From: Pseudomonas syringae
GTDB lineage: Bacteria > Pseudomonadota > Gammaproteobacteria > Pseudomonadales > Pseudomonadaceae
Direction of reading: 5' to 3'
DNA length: 64,000 nucleotides
Assembly (NCBI RefSeq): GCF_021605415.1
Contig: NZ_WKEQ01000019.1
Location: forward strand, 33,473 to 97,472
A program made the position numbers and the translations under genes. The notes beneath the pieces are model-generated. The model was given only the letters and a program-made list of their open reading frames with translations. It was not told the DNA's origin and did no database searches. Position 1 is the stretch's first letter, and each line of letters begins with the position of its first letter. This document shows positions 1 through 8,484 of this stretch, piece by piece.

Positions 1-916
1 ATTCCGGCTGAAGCTTCAGGTAGAAGTAGAACAACACCAGGGTGATCACGATCAGCAACGCGGCACCGGCGCTGGCCAGGCCCCAATTAAGGAACGATTG
101 CACCTGCTGAATGATGAACTCCGGCAGCATCATGTTCTGCGCCCCGCCCAGCAGTGCCGGGGTGACGTAGTAACCGAGCGACATCACGAACACCATCAGA
201 CCACCGGAAAACAGCCCCGGCCGGCACAGTGGCAGGAACACCCGGAAGAAGTTCGTCCATGGGCTCGCGCCGCAGATCGAGCCGGCCTGCAAAATCATCG
301 GGTCGATGGCCTGCATGGTCGCCTGCAACGGCAGCACGATGAACGGGATCATGATGTAGCTCATGCCGATCACCACACCGGTGAGGTTGTGCACCATTTC
401 CAGCGGTTGATCGATGATGCCCATCGCCATCAGCGCCTTGTTGATCACCCCCGAGGCTTGCAGCAATACCAGCCACGAATAGGTGCGGGCCAGCAGGCTG
501 GTCCACATCGACAGCAGCACGATACTGAGAATCCAGCGGCCCCAACCTTTCGGCACCAGAGTGATCGCCCAGGCCAGCGGGAAGCCGAGCAGCAGGCTGA
601 ACAATGTCACCAGACCCGCCACCGAAAACGTGTTGAGCAACACACGCGCGTAGGCCGAGTTAGCGAACAACTGTTCGTAGTTGCCCAGGCCCGGCGTCGG
701 TTCCAGCACGCCGCGCAGCAGCAAACCAATCAGCGGCGCGAGGAAGAACAGCCCGAGGAACAGCAGGGCCGGAACCAGGTTGCCGGCACCACGCCAGCGT
801 TGCTTGAGGGATGGGGCTTGCTGCATCGCAACCGCCTTGCCGGACGCCGAGCCGGCAGCGCCAGTGGCGCTCCCGGTGGCAGTGGAGGGACGGGTGGCGG
901 TGGCCGCCATTTTCAT
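1..916 (-). CDS. ABC transporter permease, PotB/spermidine-putrescine type (3' end cut by window edge)
   Basis: Inner-membrane permease of a binding-protein-dependent importer. About 305 codons are present and no stop is reached. The N-terminus is a low-complexity Ala/Thr/Ser/Gly stretch, then a first membrane segment at about residues 46-67, several more hydrophobic segments, and a central part resembling the PotB/PotC permease domain. The chosen ATG at 916 overlaps the stop of the upstream binding-protein gene (ATGA), which argues for translational coupling; later in-frame ATGs could also serve. The substrate is unknown. Its place beside a ring-degradation cluster suggests it imports that cluster's substrate (inference). 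A second permease and an ATPase should follow beyond the left edge. Confidence 0.85.
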   Translation of the reverse strand, partial: MKMAATATRPSTATGSATGAAGSASGKAVAMQQAPSLKQRWRGAGNLVPALLFLGLFFLAPLIGLLLRGVLEPTPGLGNYEQLFANSAYARVLLNTFSVAGLVTLFSLLLGFPLAWAITLVPKGWGRWILSIVLLSMWTSLLARTYSWLVLLQASGVINKALMAMGIIDQPLEMVHNLTGVVIGMSYIMIPFIVLPLQATMQAIDPMILQAGSICGASPWTNFFRVFLPLCRPGLFSGGLMVFVMSLGYYVTPALLGGAQNMMLPEFIIQQVQSFLNWGLASAGAALLIVITLVLFYFYLKLQPE

Positions 917-1938
917 TTGACCAGCCATTCGTTCCACCGTGTCGCGATGGCCGGACCGTTCTTGGCCCAGTACGCGAAATCAAGAGTGATCTGATCCTTA
1001 GCGTAGGCAGTCGGCAGGTTCGGGGCCAGCACCGAGTCCAGGCGCGCCACGCTGTCGACGTTGACCGGGGCGTAGGCGGTCAGGTTGGAGAAGTCGGCCT
1101 GGCCTTTGGCACTGCTGGCATTGGCCAGAAACTTCATCGCCGCGTCCTTGTTTTTCGAACCCTTTGGAATCACCAGAATGTCGGCCATGACCAGGTTCTG
1201 TTTCCAGCTCACGCCGACCGGCGCGCCGTCTTCTTGCAGCGCATGAATCCGGCCGTTCCAGAACTGGCCCATGCTCGCTTCACCGGAGGCCAGCAGTTGC
1301 TGCGACTGCGCGCCGCCGCCCCACCAGACGATGTCTTTTTTGATGGTGTCGAGTTTTTTGAACGCGCGATCCAGATCCAGCGGGTAGAGCTTGTCGGCCG
1401 CTACGCCGTCGGCAAGCAGGGCGAGTTCAAGCACGCCGGGGCTTGGCCACTTATAGAGGGCGCGTTTGCCGGGGTAGGTTTTGGTGTCGAACAGCGCGGC
1501 CCAATCCTGCGGCTTGTTGGCGCCGAGCTTGCCTTCGTTGTAGCCGAGGACGAAGGAGAAGAAGAACGAACCGACGCCGTGATCGGAAACAAAGCGCGGG
1601 TCGATCTTGTCGCGGTCAATGACTTTGAAATCGAGGGGTTCGAGCAGGCCTTCGGCAGCGGCGCGCAGGGCGAAATCGGCTTCGACATCGACCACGTCCC
1701 ACTGAACATTGCCGCTTTCGACCATGGCCTTGAGTTTGCCGTAGTCGGTCGGGCCGTCCTGGACAACCTTGATGCCGCTGGCCTTGCTGAACGGATCAGC
1801 CCACGCCTGTTTCTGCGCTTCCTGGGTGCTGCCACCCCAGCTGACGAAGTTCACGCTCTCGGCCGCCATGGCGGACTGGCCGGTGACGCTGAGCAGTCCC
1901 GCAAAAAGAATCGCGGTTGCAGCTTTGTTCAACACCAT
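913..1938 (-). CDS. ABC transporter periplasmic substrate-binding protein (PotD/PotF-like)
   Basis: Exported solute-binding protein of 341 residues, the usual size for this family. Residues 1-25 form a signal peptide ending in Ala-Met-Ala. The mature start has the VNFVSWGGSTQEAQ pattern common in polyamine/opine-type binding proteins, and a conserved WDVVDVE stretch lies near residues 80-86. An AGGGC-like ribosome site precedes the ATG. It is the first gene of a transporter operon with the permease downstream (4-base overlap). A palindromic operator lies about 100 bases upstream. The ligand cannot be read from the sequence; polyamine-like families include many members for other amines and carboxylates. 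Confidence 0.87.
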   Translation of the reverse strand: MVLNKAATAILFAGLLSVTGQSAMAAESVNFVSWGGSTQEAQKQAWADPFSKASGIKVVQDGPTDYGKLKAMVESGNVQWDVVDVEADFALRAAAEGLLEPLDFKVIDRDKIDPRFVSDHGVGSFFFSFVLGYNEGKLGANKPQDWAALFDTKTYPGKRALYKWPSPGVLELALLADGVAADKLYPLDLDRAFKKLDTIKKDIVWWGGGAQSQQLLASGEASMGQFWNGRIHALQEDGAPVGVSWKQNLVMADILVIPKGSKNKDAAMKFLANASSAKGQADFSNLTAYAPVNVDSVARLDSVLAPNLPTAYAKDQITLDFAYWAKNGPAIATRWNEWLVK

Positions 1939-2034
1939 TTTTACGCCCTCATTGTTGTGTTTTTGAGCGGGCTTGCGTTGTTGCCCGCCTGTCGGGAGCA
2001 GTAGCTGAACGTATCGGTTGGATCGTCCGGTCTA

Positions 2035-2059
2035 TGGAATATCATATTATGGTATTCCA
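2035..2059. promoter_or_regulatory. Candidate GntR/FCD operator upstream of the ABC transporter
   Basis: A 25-base near-perfect palindrome centred on 2047, with 11 of 12 base pairs symmetric. It contains TATTATGGTAT, the reverse complement of the ATACCATAATA core found again at 3326-3336 and 9121-9131. It lies between the transporter genes and the ribB-like gene, in AT-rich sequence unlike the flanking coding DNA. The likely binder is the GntR-family protein encoded at 4365-5129 (inference). Confidence 0.6.
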
Positions 2060-2136
2060 AACATTGTGCAAGCACTTTGCCTTACCGGCTATCTGCTGGA
2101 GCTGTTTTAGATCAGCGGACTGAGTCGAAACGCAAA

Positions 2137-2170
2137 CCCTGCAGGAGCGAGCCTGCTCGCTCCTGCAGGG
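2137..2170. terminator. Perfect 16-bp inverted repeat after ribB-like gene
   Basis: The arms at 2137-2152 and 2155-2170 are perfectly complementary around a 2-base centre. It sits just past the stop of the RibB-like gene (2180). There is no long T-run, so it may be a REP-type element that stabilises 3' ends rather than a classic intrinsic terminator. The GAGCGAGCCTGCTCGCTC core belongs to the same family as the repeat pair at 44086-44169. Confidence 0.5.
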
Positions 2171-2179
2171 GAATATGGT

Positions 2180-3289
2180 TTATTCGGTGAACGGAATGCT
2201 CTCGACCACTTCCAGGTCGTATCCCGTCAACCCTGCGTATTTGAGCGGCGGGCCGAGGTGACGCAGCTTGCCGACCCCAAGGTTTTGCAGGATCTGCGCT
2301 CCGGTGCCCACTTCCGAATAAATCCGCGACTGCGACCGGCTGAATTGCCGTGGCGGCTGGGTCAATTGCGGCACGCGCTCAAGCAATGCTTGCGACGATT
2401 CATGATTGGCCAACACCACGACAACGCCCTGGCCCTCGGCCGCAACCCGTTGCAATGCCGCCCACAACGTCCAGTTCGTCGGCCCGCTGTACTCGGCACC
2501 GACCAGATCGCGCAGCGGATCGATCACGTGCACGCGCACCAGCGTCGGTTCTTCCTGCCGCAAGTCGCCCATGACCATCGCCATGTGCACGCCGCCCTCG
2601 ATGCGATCCTCAAATGTAATCAGCCGAAATGTGCCATGCACTGTTGGCAGTTCACGCTCACCGATTCGCTCAATGGTGTGCTCGGTGCTGAGGCGATAGT
2701 GGATCAGGTCGGCGATGGTGCCGATTTTGATCCCGTGCTTGCGCGCGAACACTTCCAGATCCGGACGCCGCGCCATGGTGCCGTCATCGTTCATCACTTC
2801 GACGATGACCGACGCTGGGGTAAAACCCGCCAACCGCGCCAGATCGCATCCCGCCTCGGTGTGCCCGGCACGGGTCAGCACGCCACCTTCCTTGGCACGC
2901 AACGGAAAGATGTGACCGGGTTGCACCAAGTCTTCCGCACAGGCATTCGGCGCCACCGCAGCAGCCACAGTGCAGGCGCGGTCGGCGGCGGAAATGCCGG
3001 TGGTGACGCCGACGGCGGCCTCGATCGACACGGTAAACGCAGTGCTGAACACGCTGCCATTGCTCGGCACCATCTGCTCAAGGCCCAGGCGCTGGCAGTG
3101 GTCGTCGGTCAGCGTCAGGCAGATCAGCCCACGCGCTTCCCTGGCCATGAAGCTGATCGCCTCGGGCGTGCAACGGTCAGCGGCCAGCAGCAGGTCGCCT
3201 TCGTTTTCCCGATCTTCGTCATCGACCAGCAAGACCATTTTGCCGAGGCGATAATCTTCGATGATTTCTTCGATGCTGTTGAAGGCCAT
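2180..3289 (-). CDS. ribB: 3,4-dihydroxy-2-butanone-4-phosphate synthase with degenerate GTP cyclohydrolase II domain (RibBX-type)
   Basis: 369 residues. The N-terminal half is an intact RibB domain: acidic motif DDEDRENEGD at residues 23-32, a RAGHTEAGCDL loop near 145, and VEVMNDDGTMAR after it. It should make the four-carbon precursor of riboflavin from ribulose 5-phosphate. The C-terminal half aligns by eye with GTP cyclohydrolase II but lacks the zinc-binding cysteines and the RCDCG-like motif, so it probably has no cyclohydrolase activity. Such hybrids are known as RibBX. Its location in a cluster with a flavin reductase suggests a paralogue that boosts flavin supply for a flavin-dependent oxygenase (inference). 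It is divergent from the DUF1330 gene and shares the operator at 3318-3337. Confidence 0.85.
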   Translation of the reverse strand: MAFNSIEEIIEDYRLGKMVLLVDDEDRENEGDLLLAADRCTPEAISFMAREARGLICLTLTDDHCQRLGLEQMVPSNGSVFSTAFTVSIEAAVGVTTGISAADRACTVAAAVAPNACAEDLVQPGHIFPLRAKEGGVLTRAGHTEAGCDLARLAGFTPASVIVEVMNDDGTMARRPDLEVFARKHGIKIGTIADLIHYRLSTEHTIERIGERELPTVHGTFRLITFEDRIEGGVHMAMVMGDLRQEEPTLVRVHVIDPLRDLVGAEYSGPTNWTLWAALQRVAAEGQGVVVVLANHESSQALLERVPQLTQPPRQFSRSQSRIYSEVGTGAQILQNLGVGKLRHLGPPLKYAGLTGYDLEVVESIPFTE

Positions 3290-3317
3290 GCTGGACTCTC
3301 AGTGTGGGATGGAAATA

Positions 3318-3337
3318 GTATTGGTATACCATAATAC
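3318..3337. promoter_or_regulatory. Candidate GntR/FCD operator between ribB-like and DUF1330 genes
   Basis: GTATTGGTATACCATAATAC lies in the 70-base divergent gap. The ATACCATAATA core is at 3326-3336 and the GGTATACC centre is palindromic. The position could repress both divergent promoters. Confidence 0.6.
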
Positions 3338-3359
3338 AAAATAAACAAAGAGGTCATCT

Positions 3360-3653
3360 ATGAAGGCGTACTGGATTGCTCATGTGGACATCACCGACCC
3401 GGATCATTACAGCCAATACACCCAGCGCGCGCCCAGTGCGTTCGCCGAATACGGCGCACGGTTCCTCGCCCGTGGCGGGCGCAGCGAGGCGATGGAAGGA
3501 CGCAAGACACCTCAACGAAGCGTAGTGATTGAATTCGATTCCTACGAACAAGCCGTGGCCTGCTACCGCTCGGCGGCGTACCAGGAAGCGAAAAGCTATC
3601 GCGAAGAATGGGCGAGCGCAGAGATCATCATCGTAGAAGGCATCGCTCCCTGA
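3360..3653 (+). CDS. DUF1330 family protein
   Basis: 97-residue soluble protein starting MKAYWIAHVDITDPDHY, the typical opening of the DUF1330 (ferredoxin-like, dimeric alpha-beta barrel) family. AGAGGTC precedes the ATG at a suitable distance. The family has no firmly established activity; related folds include small monooxygenases and isomerases. It is divergently transcribed from the RibB-like gene with a shared operator, so it probably belongs to the same catabolic regulon. The family assignment is good and the role is unknown. Confidence 0.82.
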   Translation: MKAYWIAHVDITDPDHYSQYTQRAPSAFAEYGARFLARGGRSEAMEGRKTPQRSVVIEFDSYEQAVACYRSAAYQEAKSYREEWASAEIIIVEGIAP

Positions 3654-3663
3654 CACCGCCCCC

Positions 3664-3789
3664 GTAGGAGCTGCCGAAGGCTGCGATCTGTTGACGTTTG
3701 ATCGTTCCCATGCCCCGCGTGGGAATGCCGCCCGGGACGCTCCGCGTTCCTGATAACGTCAAAAGATCGCAGCGTTCCGCAGCGCCGAC
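3664..3789. repeat. Nested intergenic inverted repeats (REP-like)
   Basis: The outer arms, 3664-3698 (GTAGGAGCTGCCGAAGGCTG...) and 3757-3789, are imperfect inverted copies of the GATCGCAGCCTTCGGCAGC family. Between them lies a second hairpin family (CGTTCCCATGCCCCGCGTGGGAATG). It sits between convergent genes, where it may also act as a transcript end. Confidence 0.6.
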
Positions 3790-3799
3790 AGGCTGGGTA

Positions 3800-4363
3800 T
3801 CAGCGCATGAAGTGAATCTTGCCGCTGTCGTCGTTGCCCATGTAGATGCCATACACCCCAGCCTGGCGTTCTTCGATGTAGCGTTCGAGGATCTGCCGGA
3901 TGGCGGGGTAGTAGATTTGCTCCCAGGGGATGTCCTCCGGGGCGAAAAATTTGCAGTCCTGGGTTTCCGGGCCGTATTCGCCGGTGATCTGCAGCGCGAC
4001 GGCGCGGAAGATGATGTAGACCTCGCTGATCTTCGGCACGCTGAAAATCGAATAAGGCGAGAAGATTTCCGCGCGCACGCCGCTTTCTTCCCAGACTTCG
4101 CGCAAGGCCGCCTGCTCGGTGGTTTCGCCGGCCTCCATGAAGCCTGCCGGCAACGTCCAGGTGCCCGGGCGCGGGGGGATCGCCCGTTGGCATAGCAGGT
4201 ATTTGCCGTCCTGCTCGATGATGCAGCCGGCAATGATTTTCGGATTGACGTAATGGATGTAGCCGCAGCCACTGCACATCAGGCGCTCGTGCGTATCGCC
4301 CGGCGGCAACTGCTGACTGAGGTCAGGGCCGCCACACTTCGGGCAAAAGCTCGGGCTGAACAT
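3800..4363 (-). CDS. NUDIX hydrolase with N-terminal zinc ribbon
   Basis: 187 residues. Four cysteines at 7, 10, 30 and 33 form a zinc ribbon. The Nudix box follows at about residues 74-95 (GFMEAGETTEQAALREVWEE plus SG) with all expected acidic residues. The family hydrolyses nucleoside diphosphates linked to another moiety; NADH pyrophosphatase NudC shares this architecture but is longer. The start lies just after the GntR gene's stop (4365), so the two are probably cotranscribed. The substrate is unknown. A role in flavin or pyridine nucleotide turnover would suit the neighbourhood, but that is inference. Confidence 0.83.
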   Translation of the reverse strand: MFSPSFCPKCGGPDLSQQLPPGDTHERLMCSGCGYIHYVNPKIIAGCIIEQDGKYLLCQRAIPPRPGTWTLPAGFMEAGETTEQAALREVWEESGVRAEIFSPYSIFSVPKISEVYIIFRAVALQITGEYGPETQDCKFFAPEDIPWEQIYYPAIRQILERYIEERQAGVYGIYMGNDDSGKIHFMR

Positions 4364-4364
4364 G

Positions 4365-5129
4365 TCAGCGGCCTATACGCGGTTCTTTCAACGCAATGGG
4401 CAGGATGATCGCGGCGGGGGCCGAGGTGGCGACGCCGGATTCTTCCTGTTTGCGCTTGAGGTAATCCATCGCGACAGCGGCGGCAGCGCGGACGTGATCG
4501 ACCGATGCCTGATGCGCCGCCAGCGGATCACCGCTCTTGATCGCTTCGACGATTTTTTCCATCTCCTGGTTGCTTGCGCCGCGACGGTTTTGCTGGGACA
4601 CCGAGGTTGCCCGCAAATAGCTGATGCGCGCCTGCAACTGGCGCAATTGAGTGGCCGCAACACGATTGCCCGAGCCTTCGAGCAATACGTCGTAGAAGCC
4701 TTGCACCGAGTCGATCACGGTTTGCAGCTCGCCATCCTTGAGCGCCTTGCGGTTCTCTTCGAGGGCTTTTTCCAGGGCTTTGATGTCCTTGGCCTTGGCA
4801 CGCAGGGTGAACAACTGGACGATCAGCCCTTCAAGCACGCAGCGCAGCTCATAGATATCGACGGCATCGTCCAGGGTAATGATGGCAACACGCGGGCCCT
4901 TGGCGTCGGCGAATTCCACCAGGCCTTCGGATTCGAGGTGACGCAGGGCTTCGCGCACGGAGGTGCGGCTGACGCCGAGACGATCACACAAATCGCGTTC
5001 GACCAGACGGTCGCCCGGCATGAGCTGGAAGTTCATGATGGCGCTACGCAGTTTATCCAGCACGATTTCGCGCAGGGTAACGGGGTTGCGATTGACCTTG
5101 AAGCTGTCGTCGAGTGGCAGGCGTTTCAT
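4365..5129 (-). CDS. GntR family transcriptional regulator, FCD subfamily
   Basis: 254 residues. A winged helix-turn-helix at about residues 18-80 includes RLVERDLCDRLGVSRTSVRE and LRHLESEGLVEF, and an all-helical FCD ligand-binding domain follows to about residue 225. FCD regulators usually repress catabolic operons and are released by a pathway metabolite. It sits inside the cluster, co-directional with the catabolic genes. It is the obvious candidate to bind the repeated ATACCATAATA palindromes at 2045, 3326 and 9121 (inference). The C-terminal 25 residues are low-complexity. Confidence 0.87.
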   Translation of the reverse strand: MKRLPLDDSFKVNRNPVTLREIVLDKLRSAIMNFQLMPGDRLVERDLCDRLGVSRTSVREALRHLESEGLVEFADAKGPRVAIITLDDAVDIYELRCVLEGLIVQLFTLRAKAKDIKALEKALEENRKALKDGELQTVIDSVQGFYDVLLEGSGNRVAATQLRQLQARISYLRATSVSQQNRRGASNQEMEKIVEAIKSGDPLAAHQASVDHVRAAAAVAMDYLKRKQEESGVATSAPAAIILPIALKEPRIGR

Positions 5130-5187
5130 GGGGTCCGCTCTTTACTATGGCTGTCCATGCCAGACGGGCATCAAAACAGCCGAGGGG

Positions 5188-5577
5188 TTAACTGGAGGCC
5201 TCGGCGTCGGCTTCGGCGAAGGCTTCCCGGGCAAGCCGGAAACTGTCCACGGCTGCGGGGACGCCGCAATAAATGCCGACCTGAAGCAGAATTTCGCGTA
5301 TTTGCTCACGACTCAGGCCGTTACGCAAGGCGCCACGCACATGCAGTTTCAGTTCGTGCGGCCGATTGAGCGCAGAGATCATCGCCAGGTTGATCATGCT
5401 GCGTTCTTTAAGCGACAACCCCTCGCGGCCCCAGACGTGGCCCCAGCAGTATTCGGTGACCATTTCCTGCAGTGGACGGGTGAAATCGTCGGCGTTTTCG
5501 ATGGAGCGCTGCACATAGGCCTCACCCAATACCTGAGTGCGAATCTGCAGGCCTTTTTCGTATTTCTCGTTACTCAT
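5188..5577 (-). CDS. Carboxymuconolactone decarboxylase family protein (PcaC-like)
   Basis: 129 residues from ATG 5577, chosen because GGAGG lies directly upstream; a GTG 15 bases earlier is also in frame. All-helical CMD fold with the pattern RPLQEMVTEYCWGHVWGREG, LKERSMINLAMISALNRPHE and LHVRGALRNGLSREQIRE, very like 4-carboxymuconolactone decarboxylase PcaC. In this setting it may decarboxylate or isomerise a ring-cleavage product rather than act in protocatechuate breakdown, because no other pca gene is nearby. It is part of the minus-strand catabolic run. Confidence 0.83.
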   Translation of the reverse strand: MSNEKYEKGLQIRTQVLGEAYVQRSIENADDFTRPLQEMVTEYCWGHVWGREGLSLKERSMINLAMISALNRPHELKLHVRGALRNGLSREQIREILLQVGIYCGVPAAVDSFRLAREAFAEADAEASS

Positions 5578-5629
5578 AAATCCTCCAGTCACCCAATTTC
5601 CTTTTTAGGAGTGAGGTTGTGTGAATCTG

Positions 5630-6115
5630 TCAGGTCAGGGTGGGCAACGGGCCCAGCTTGCCCTTGTGGTAGATCATCGGCGTCACTGGCTGCTCGGGCA
5701 GGATCAGATGCTTCACCGCCCCTACGATGATCGCGTGATCACCGCCGTCGTATTCGCGCCACAATTCGCACTCGATGATGGCTGTGGCCTTGGCGAGGAT
5801 CGGGTTACCGAGTTCACTCAGGTGCCATTCGATGTCTTTGGCCTTGTCCTTGCCCTTGCCGGCGAAGGCGTAGGCCTCGGCGGTCTGGTCGGCGGACAGC
5901 AAGTGAATCGCGAATTTCTTGCTGTCGCGCAGGATCGGGTACGTGTCGGAGGCGTAGTTGGGGCAGAACAGCACCAGCGCCGGATCGATCGACAGCGCAC
6001 TGAAGGCGCTGGCGGTGATGCCGACGATCCCGCCTTCCGGGTCGAGGGTGGTGACCACCGTGACGCCGGACGGGAACGAGCTCATGACGTCTTTGTAAAT
6101 GCCGGGTTCGATCAT
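5630..6115 (-). CDS. Flavin reductase (HpaC/RutF-like)
   Basis: 161 residues of the short flavin-reductase fold. The opening is MSSFPSGVTVVTT, then GITASAFSALSIDPALVLFC, a typical FMN-binding region, and a YHKGKLGPL end. Such enzymes reduce FMN or FAD with NAD(P)H and hand it to a separate oxygenase. No luciferase-like or other flavin oxygenase is present in the window, so the partner must lie elsewhere. AGGAG lies 10 bases before the ATG. It lies 12 bases from the aldehyde dehydrogenase gene. Confidence 0.87.
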   Translation of the reverse strand: MIEPGIYKDVMSSFPSGVTVVTTLDPEGGIVGITASAFSALSIDPALVLFCPNYASDTYPILRDSKKFAIHLLSADQTAEAYAFAGKGKDKAKDIEWHLSELGNPILAKATAIIECELWREYDGGDHAIIVGAVKHLILPEQPVTPMIYHKGKLGPLPTLT

Positions 6116-6127
6116 TTCACTGGACTC

Positions 6128-7609
6128 CTAGCGCATCACAAATGGATCAGGCATCGGCGCCTGGGACAGGTTGATCCACACCGTTTTCAGCTCGGTGTAG
6201 GCCAGCACCGAATCGATGCCGCTTTCGCGTCCATAGCCGCTGTTCTTGAAGCCACCGATGGGTGCCATGGCCGAGACGGCGCGGTACGTGTTGACCCAGA
6301 TAATCCCCGAACGCACGTCACGGGCCAGACGATGGGCGCGGCCCAGATCGCGGGTCCAGATGCCGGCAGCGAGGCCGAACTGCGAGTCGTTGGCGATGGC
6401 CAGCGCTTCGGCTTCATCCTTGAAACGGATGACCGAGGCCACCGGGCCAAAGACTTCTTCCTGCATGATCTTCATCGAGTTGCGGTCGCATTCGAACAGT
6501 GTCGGCTCGTAGAACCAGCCGTCGCCCACGCCGCTCGGACGCTTGCCACCCAGACGCAGACGCGCGCCTTCGGCGATGGCATCGGCGACCAGCCCTTCAA
6601 CCACGGCCAGTTGCTGCGCGGTGGCCATCGGGCCCATTTCGCTGCCGTCGTCCTGCGGGTTGCCGATGCGGATGCGCTGAGCACGCTCCACCAGCCGGCT
6701 GACGAATTCGTCGTAGATCTCGTCCTGCACCAGCAGGCGCGAGCCGGAAACACAGCTTTGACCTGACGCCGCGTAGATCCCGGCGATAGCGCCGTTGATC
6801 GCGCTGTCGAGGTCGGCGTCGGCGAAGATGATGTTCGGCGATTTGCCGCCCAGTTCCAGCGACAGCTTGGCGAAGTTTTCGGCACTGCTGCGCACCACAT
6901 GCCGCGCAGTGGCCGCACCGCCAGTGAAGGCGATTTTGCGGATCAGCGGATGGCGGGTGAGGGCGGCGCCGGTGCTCGGGCCATAGCCGGTGACGACGTT
7001 GACCACGCCCGGTGGTATCCCGGCTTCAAGCGCCAGGCGCGCCAGCTCCAGAATGGTCGCCGAAGCGTGCTCGGACGGTTTAATCACGATGGTATTGCCG
7101 GCAGCGAGGGCCGGCGCCAATTTGATCGCGGTCAGATACAAAGGGCTGTTCCACGGAATGATCGCGGCAACCACGCCCATGGCTTCGTGCACGGTATAAG
7201 CAAACAGATCCGGCTTATCCAGCGGCAAGGTGCCGCCTTCAAGCTTGTCCGCCAGACCTGCGGTGTAGTGAAAGAACTCCGGCAGATAACCGACCTGGCC
7301 ACGGGTTTCGCGGATCAGTTTGCCGTTGTCGCGGCTTTCCAGTTGCGCCAGTTGTTCTTTGTTTTCGGCGATAAGGTCACCGAGGCGGCGCAGCAATTTG
7401 CCCCGCGCCGTGGCGGTCAGACCGCGCCAGGCCGGGTTGTCGAACGCGGTTTGTGCGGCTTGAACGGCGCGTTCGACGTCAGCTTCATCAGCGTCGGGCA
7501 ATTGAGCCCACGGTTCAGCCAGCGCAGGGTTGAGGCTTTCGAAAGTCTTGCCTGAGAGGGCATCGACCCATTCTCCGCCGATGCACATCTGGAAGCGTGC
7601 GAGTGTCAT
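6128..7609 (-). CDS. NAD(P)-dependent aldehyde dehydrogenase
   Basis: 493 residues, a full-length member of the ALDH superfamily. Visible motifs are the PWNSPLYLTAIKLAPALAAG stretch, general base Glu in LELGGKSPN, catalytic Cys in GQSCVSGSR, and EEVFGPVASV near the C-terminus. It resembles the betaine-aldehyde/5-carboxymethyl-semialdehyde branch. It would oxidise an aldehyde or semialdehyde intermediate of the cluster's pathway. The ATG at 7609 overlaps the stop of the hydrolase by four bases, indicating coupling. The exact substrate is not deducible. Confidence 0.9.
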   Translation of the reverse strand: MTLARFQMCIGGEWVDALSGKTFESLNPALAEPWAQLPDADEADVERAVQAAQTAFDNPAWRGLTATARGKLLRRLGDLIAENKEQLAQLESRDNGKLIRETRGQVGYLPEFFHYTAGLADKLEGGTLPLDKPDLFAYTVHEAMGVVAAIIPWNSPLYLTAIKLAPALAAGNTIVIKPSEHASATILELARLALEAGIPPGVVNVVTGYGPSTGAALTRHPLIRKIAFTGGAATARHVVRSSAENFAKLSLELGGKSPNIIFADADLDSAINGAIAGIYAASGQSCVSGSRLLVQDEIYDEFVSRLVERAQRIRIGNPQDDGSEMGPMATAQQLAVVEGLVADAIAEGARLRLGGKRPSGVGDGWFYEPTLFECDRNSMKIMQEEVFGPVASVIRFKDEAEALAIANDSQFGLAAGIWTRDLGRAHRLARDVRSGIIWVNTYRAVSAMAPIGGFKNSGYGRESGIDSVLAYTELKTVWINLSQAPMPDPFVMR

Positions 7610-8439
7610 GCAACGATCCCCTTTATATGGTTTTGTCGGGAGTGTGCGTTTTCAAGGAATTCGAGCAGCACCTGATTGACCAGGCGCGGCGACTCTACCG
7701 GCATCATATGCCGTTGCTCGGGCAGCACGGCAACCTGTGCGCCGGGAATGCACCGGGCCAGTTGCTCGGCCATTTCCGGGGTCGAACCTGGATCGAGCTC
7801 GCCAGTTGCGATGAGCGCCGGTGCCTGAATGCTGCCCAGGTCGTCGGCGCGGTACATGTCTTGAGTGGCGAACAATTCGTAAGTAGTCAGGTAACCCTGC
7901 GGATCGTTATTCGCCAAAGTCTGGCGTAGAGCGGCGATCTGCGCCGGATTGGCAGCCTGATATTCGCGGCTGAACCAGCGTGACAACGCGGCTTCGGCGT
8001 TGGCGTCCGGGCCGTGTTCGGCGGCCTGAGCGGTGCGGGCAATGACGCCGGCGCGCTGCTCTTCGCTGCGATTGAACACGCTGTTGAGCACCACCAGGCT
8101 TTTCAAGCGTTCCGGGTAGTGCAAAGCAAACGCCCGCGCCACGAGGCCGCCCATGGAAAAACCGATGACTGAGGCCAACGGCAATTGCAGGTGATCGAGC
8201 AGCTCCAGTAACTGATCAGCGTAACCGAGCAGGGCGGTGCCGCTGGCCGGTCGAGGACTGGCGCCATGGCCGAGCATGTCGTACGCGATCACGCGGTACT
8301 GCGTGGCCAGGCCAACGATCTGGCCGCCCCACATTTCTTTGTTCAGGCCCACGCCGTGGATCAAAACCACGGGCTGGCCTTGGCCGGTCGCCAGATAACT
8401 GGTGCCAGCCGGGGTGCGTTCAGCGGTGAGCCGAATCAT
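7606..8439 (-). CDS. Alpha/beta hydrolase
   Basis: 277 residues from ATG 8439, preferred because AGGAG lies six bases upstream; an ATG at 8454 is also in frame. Catalytic elements are visible: oxyanion loop IHGVGLN, nucleophile serine in IGFSMGGL, acid in TGELDPGS and a histidine in EQRHMMP. It is related to the enol-lactone hydrolase/RutD-type branch. It likely hydrolyses a lactone, ester or amide made after ring opening. It is second gene of the run DUF1185, hydrolase, aldehyde dehydrogenase, flavin reductase. Confidence 0.87.
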   Translation of the reverse strand: MIRLTAERTPAGTSYLATGQGQPVVLIHGVGLNKEMWGGQIVGLATQYRVIAYDMLGHGASPRPASGTALLGYADQLLELLDHLQLPLASVIGFSMGGLVARAFALHYPERLKSLVVLNSVFNRSEEQRAGVIARTAQAAEHGPDANAEAALSRWFSREYQAANPAQIAALRQTLANNDPQGYLTTYELFATQDMYRADDLGSIQAPALIATGELDPGSTPEMAEQLARCIPGAQVAVLPEQRHMMPVESPRLVNQVLLEFLENAHSRQNHIKGIVA

Positions 8440-8484
8440 GGAGCGCTCCTGCATGTGCCTTTTTCTTGTCGTTTTACTGGTCGA

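Noticed and set aside
3290..3359. FMN riboswitch upstream of the ribB-like gene
   Set aside because: The gap is only 70 bases and has none of the conserved RFN elements; it holds the operator instead.
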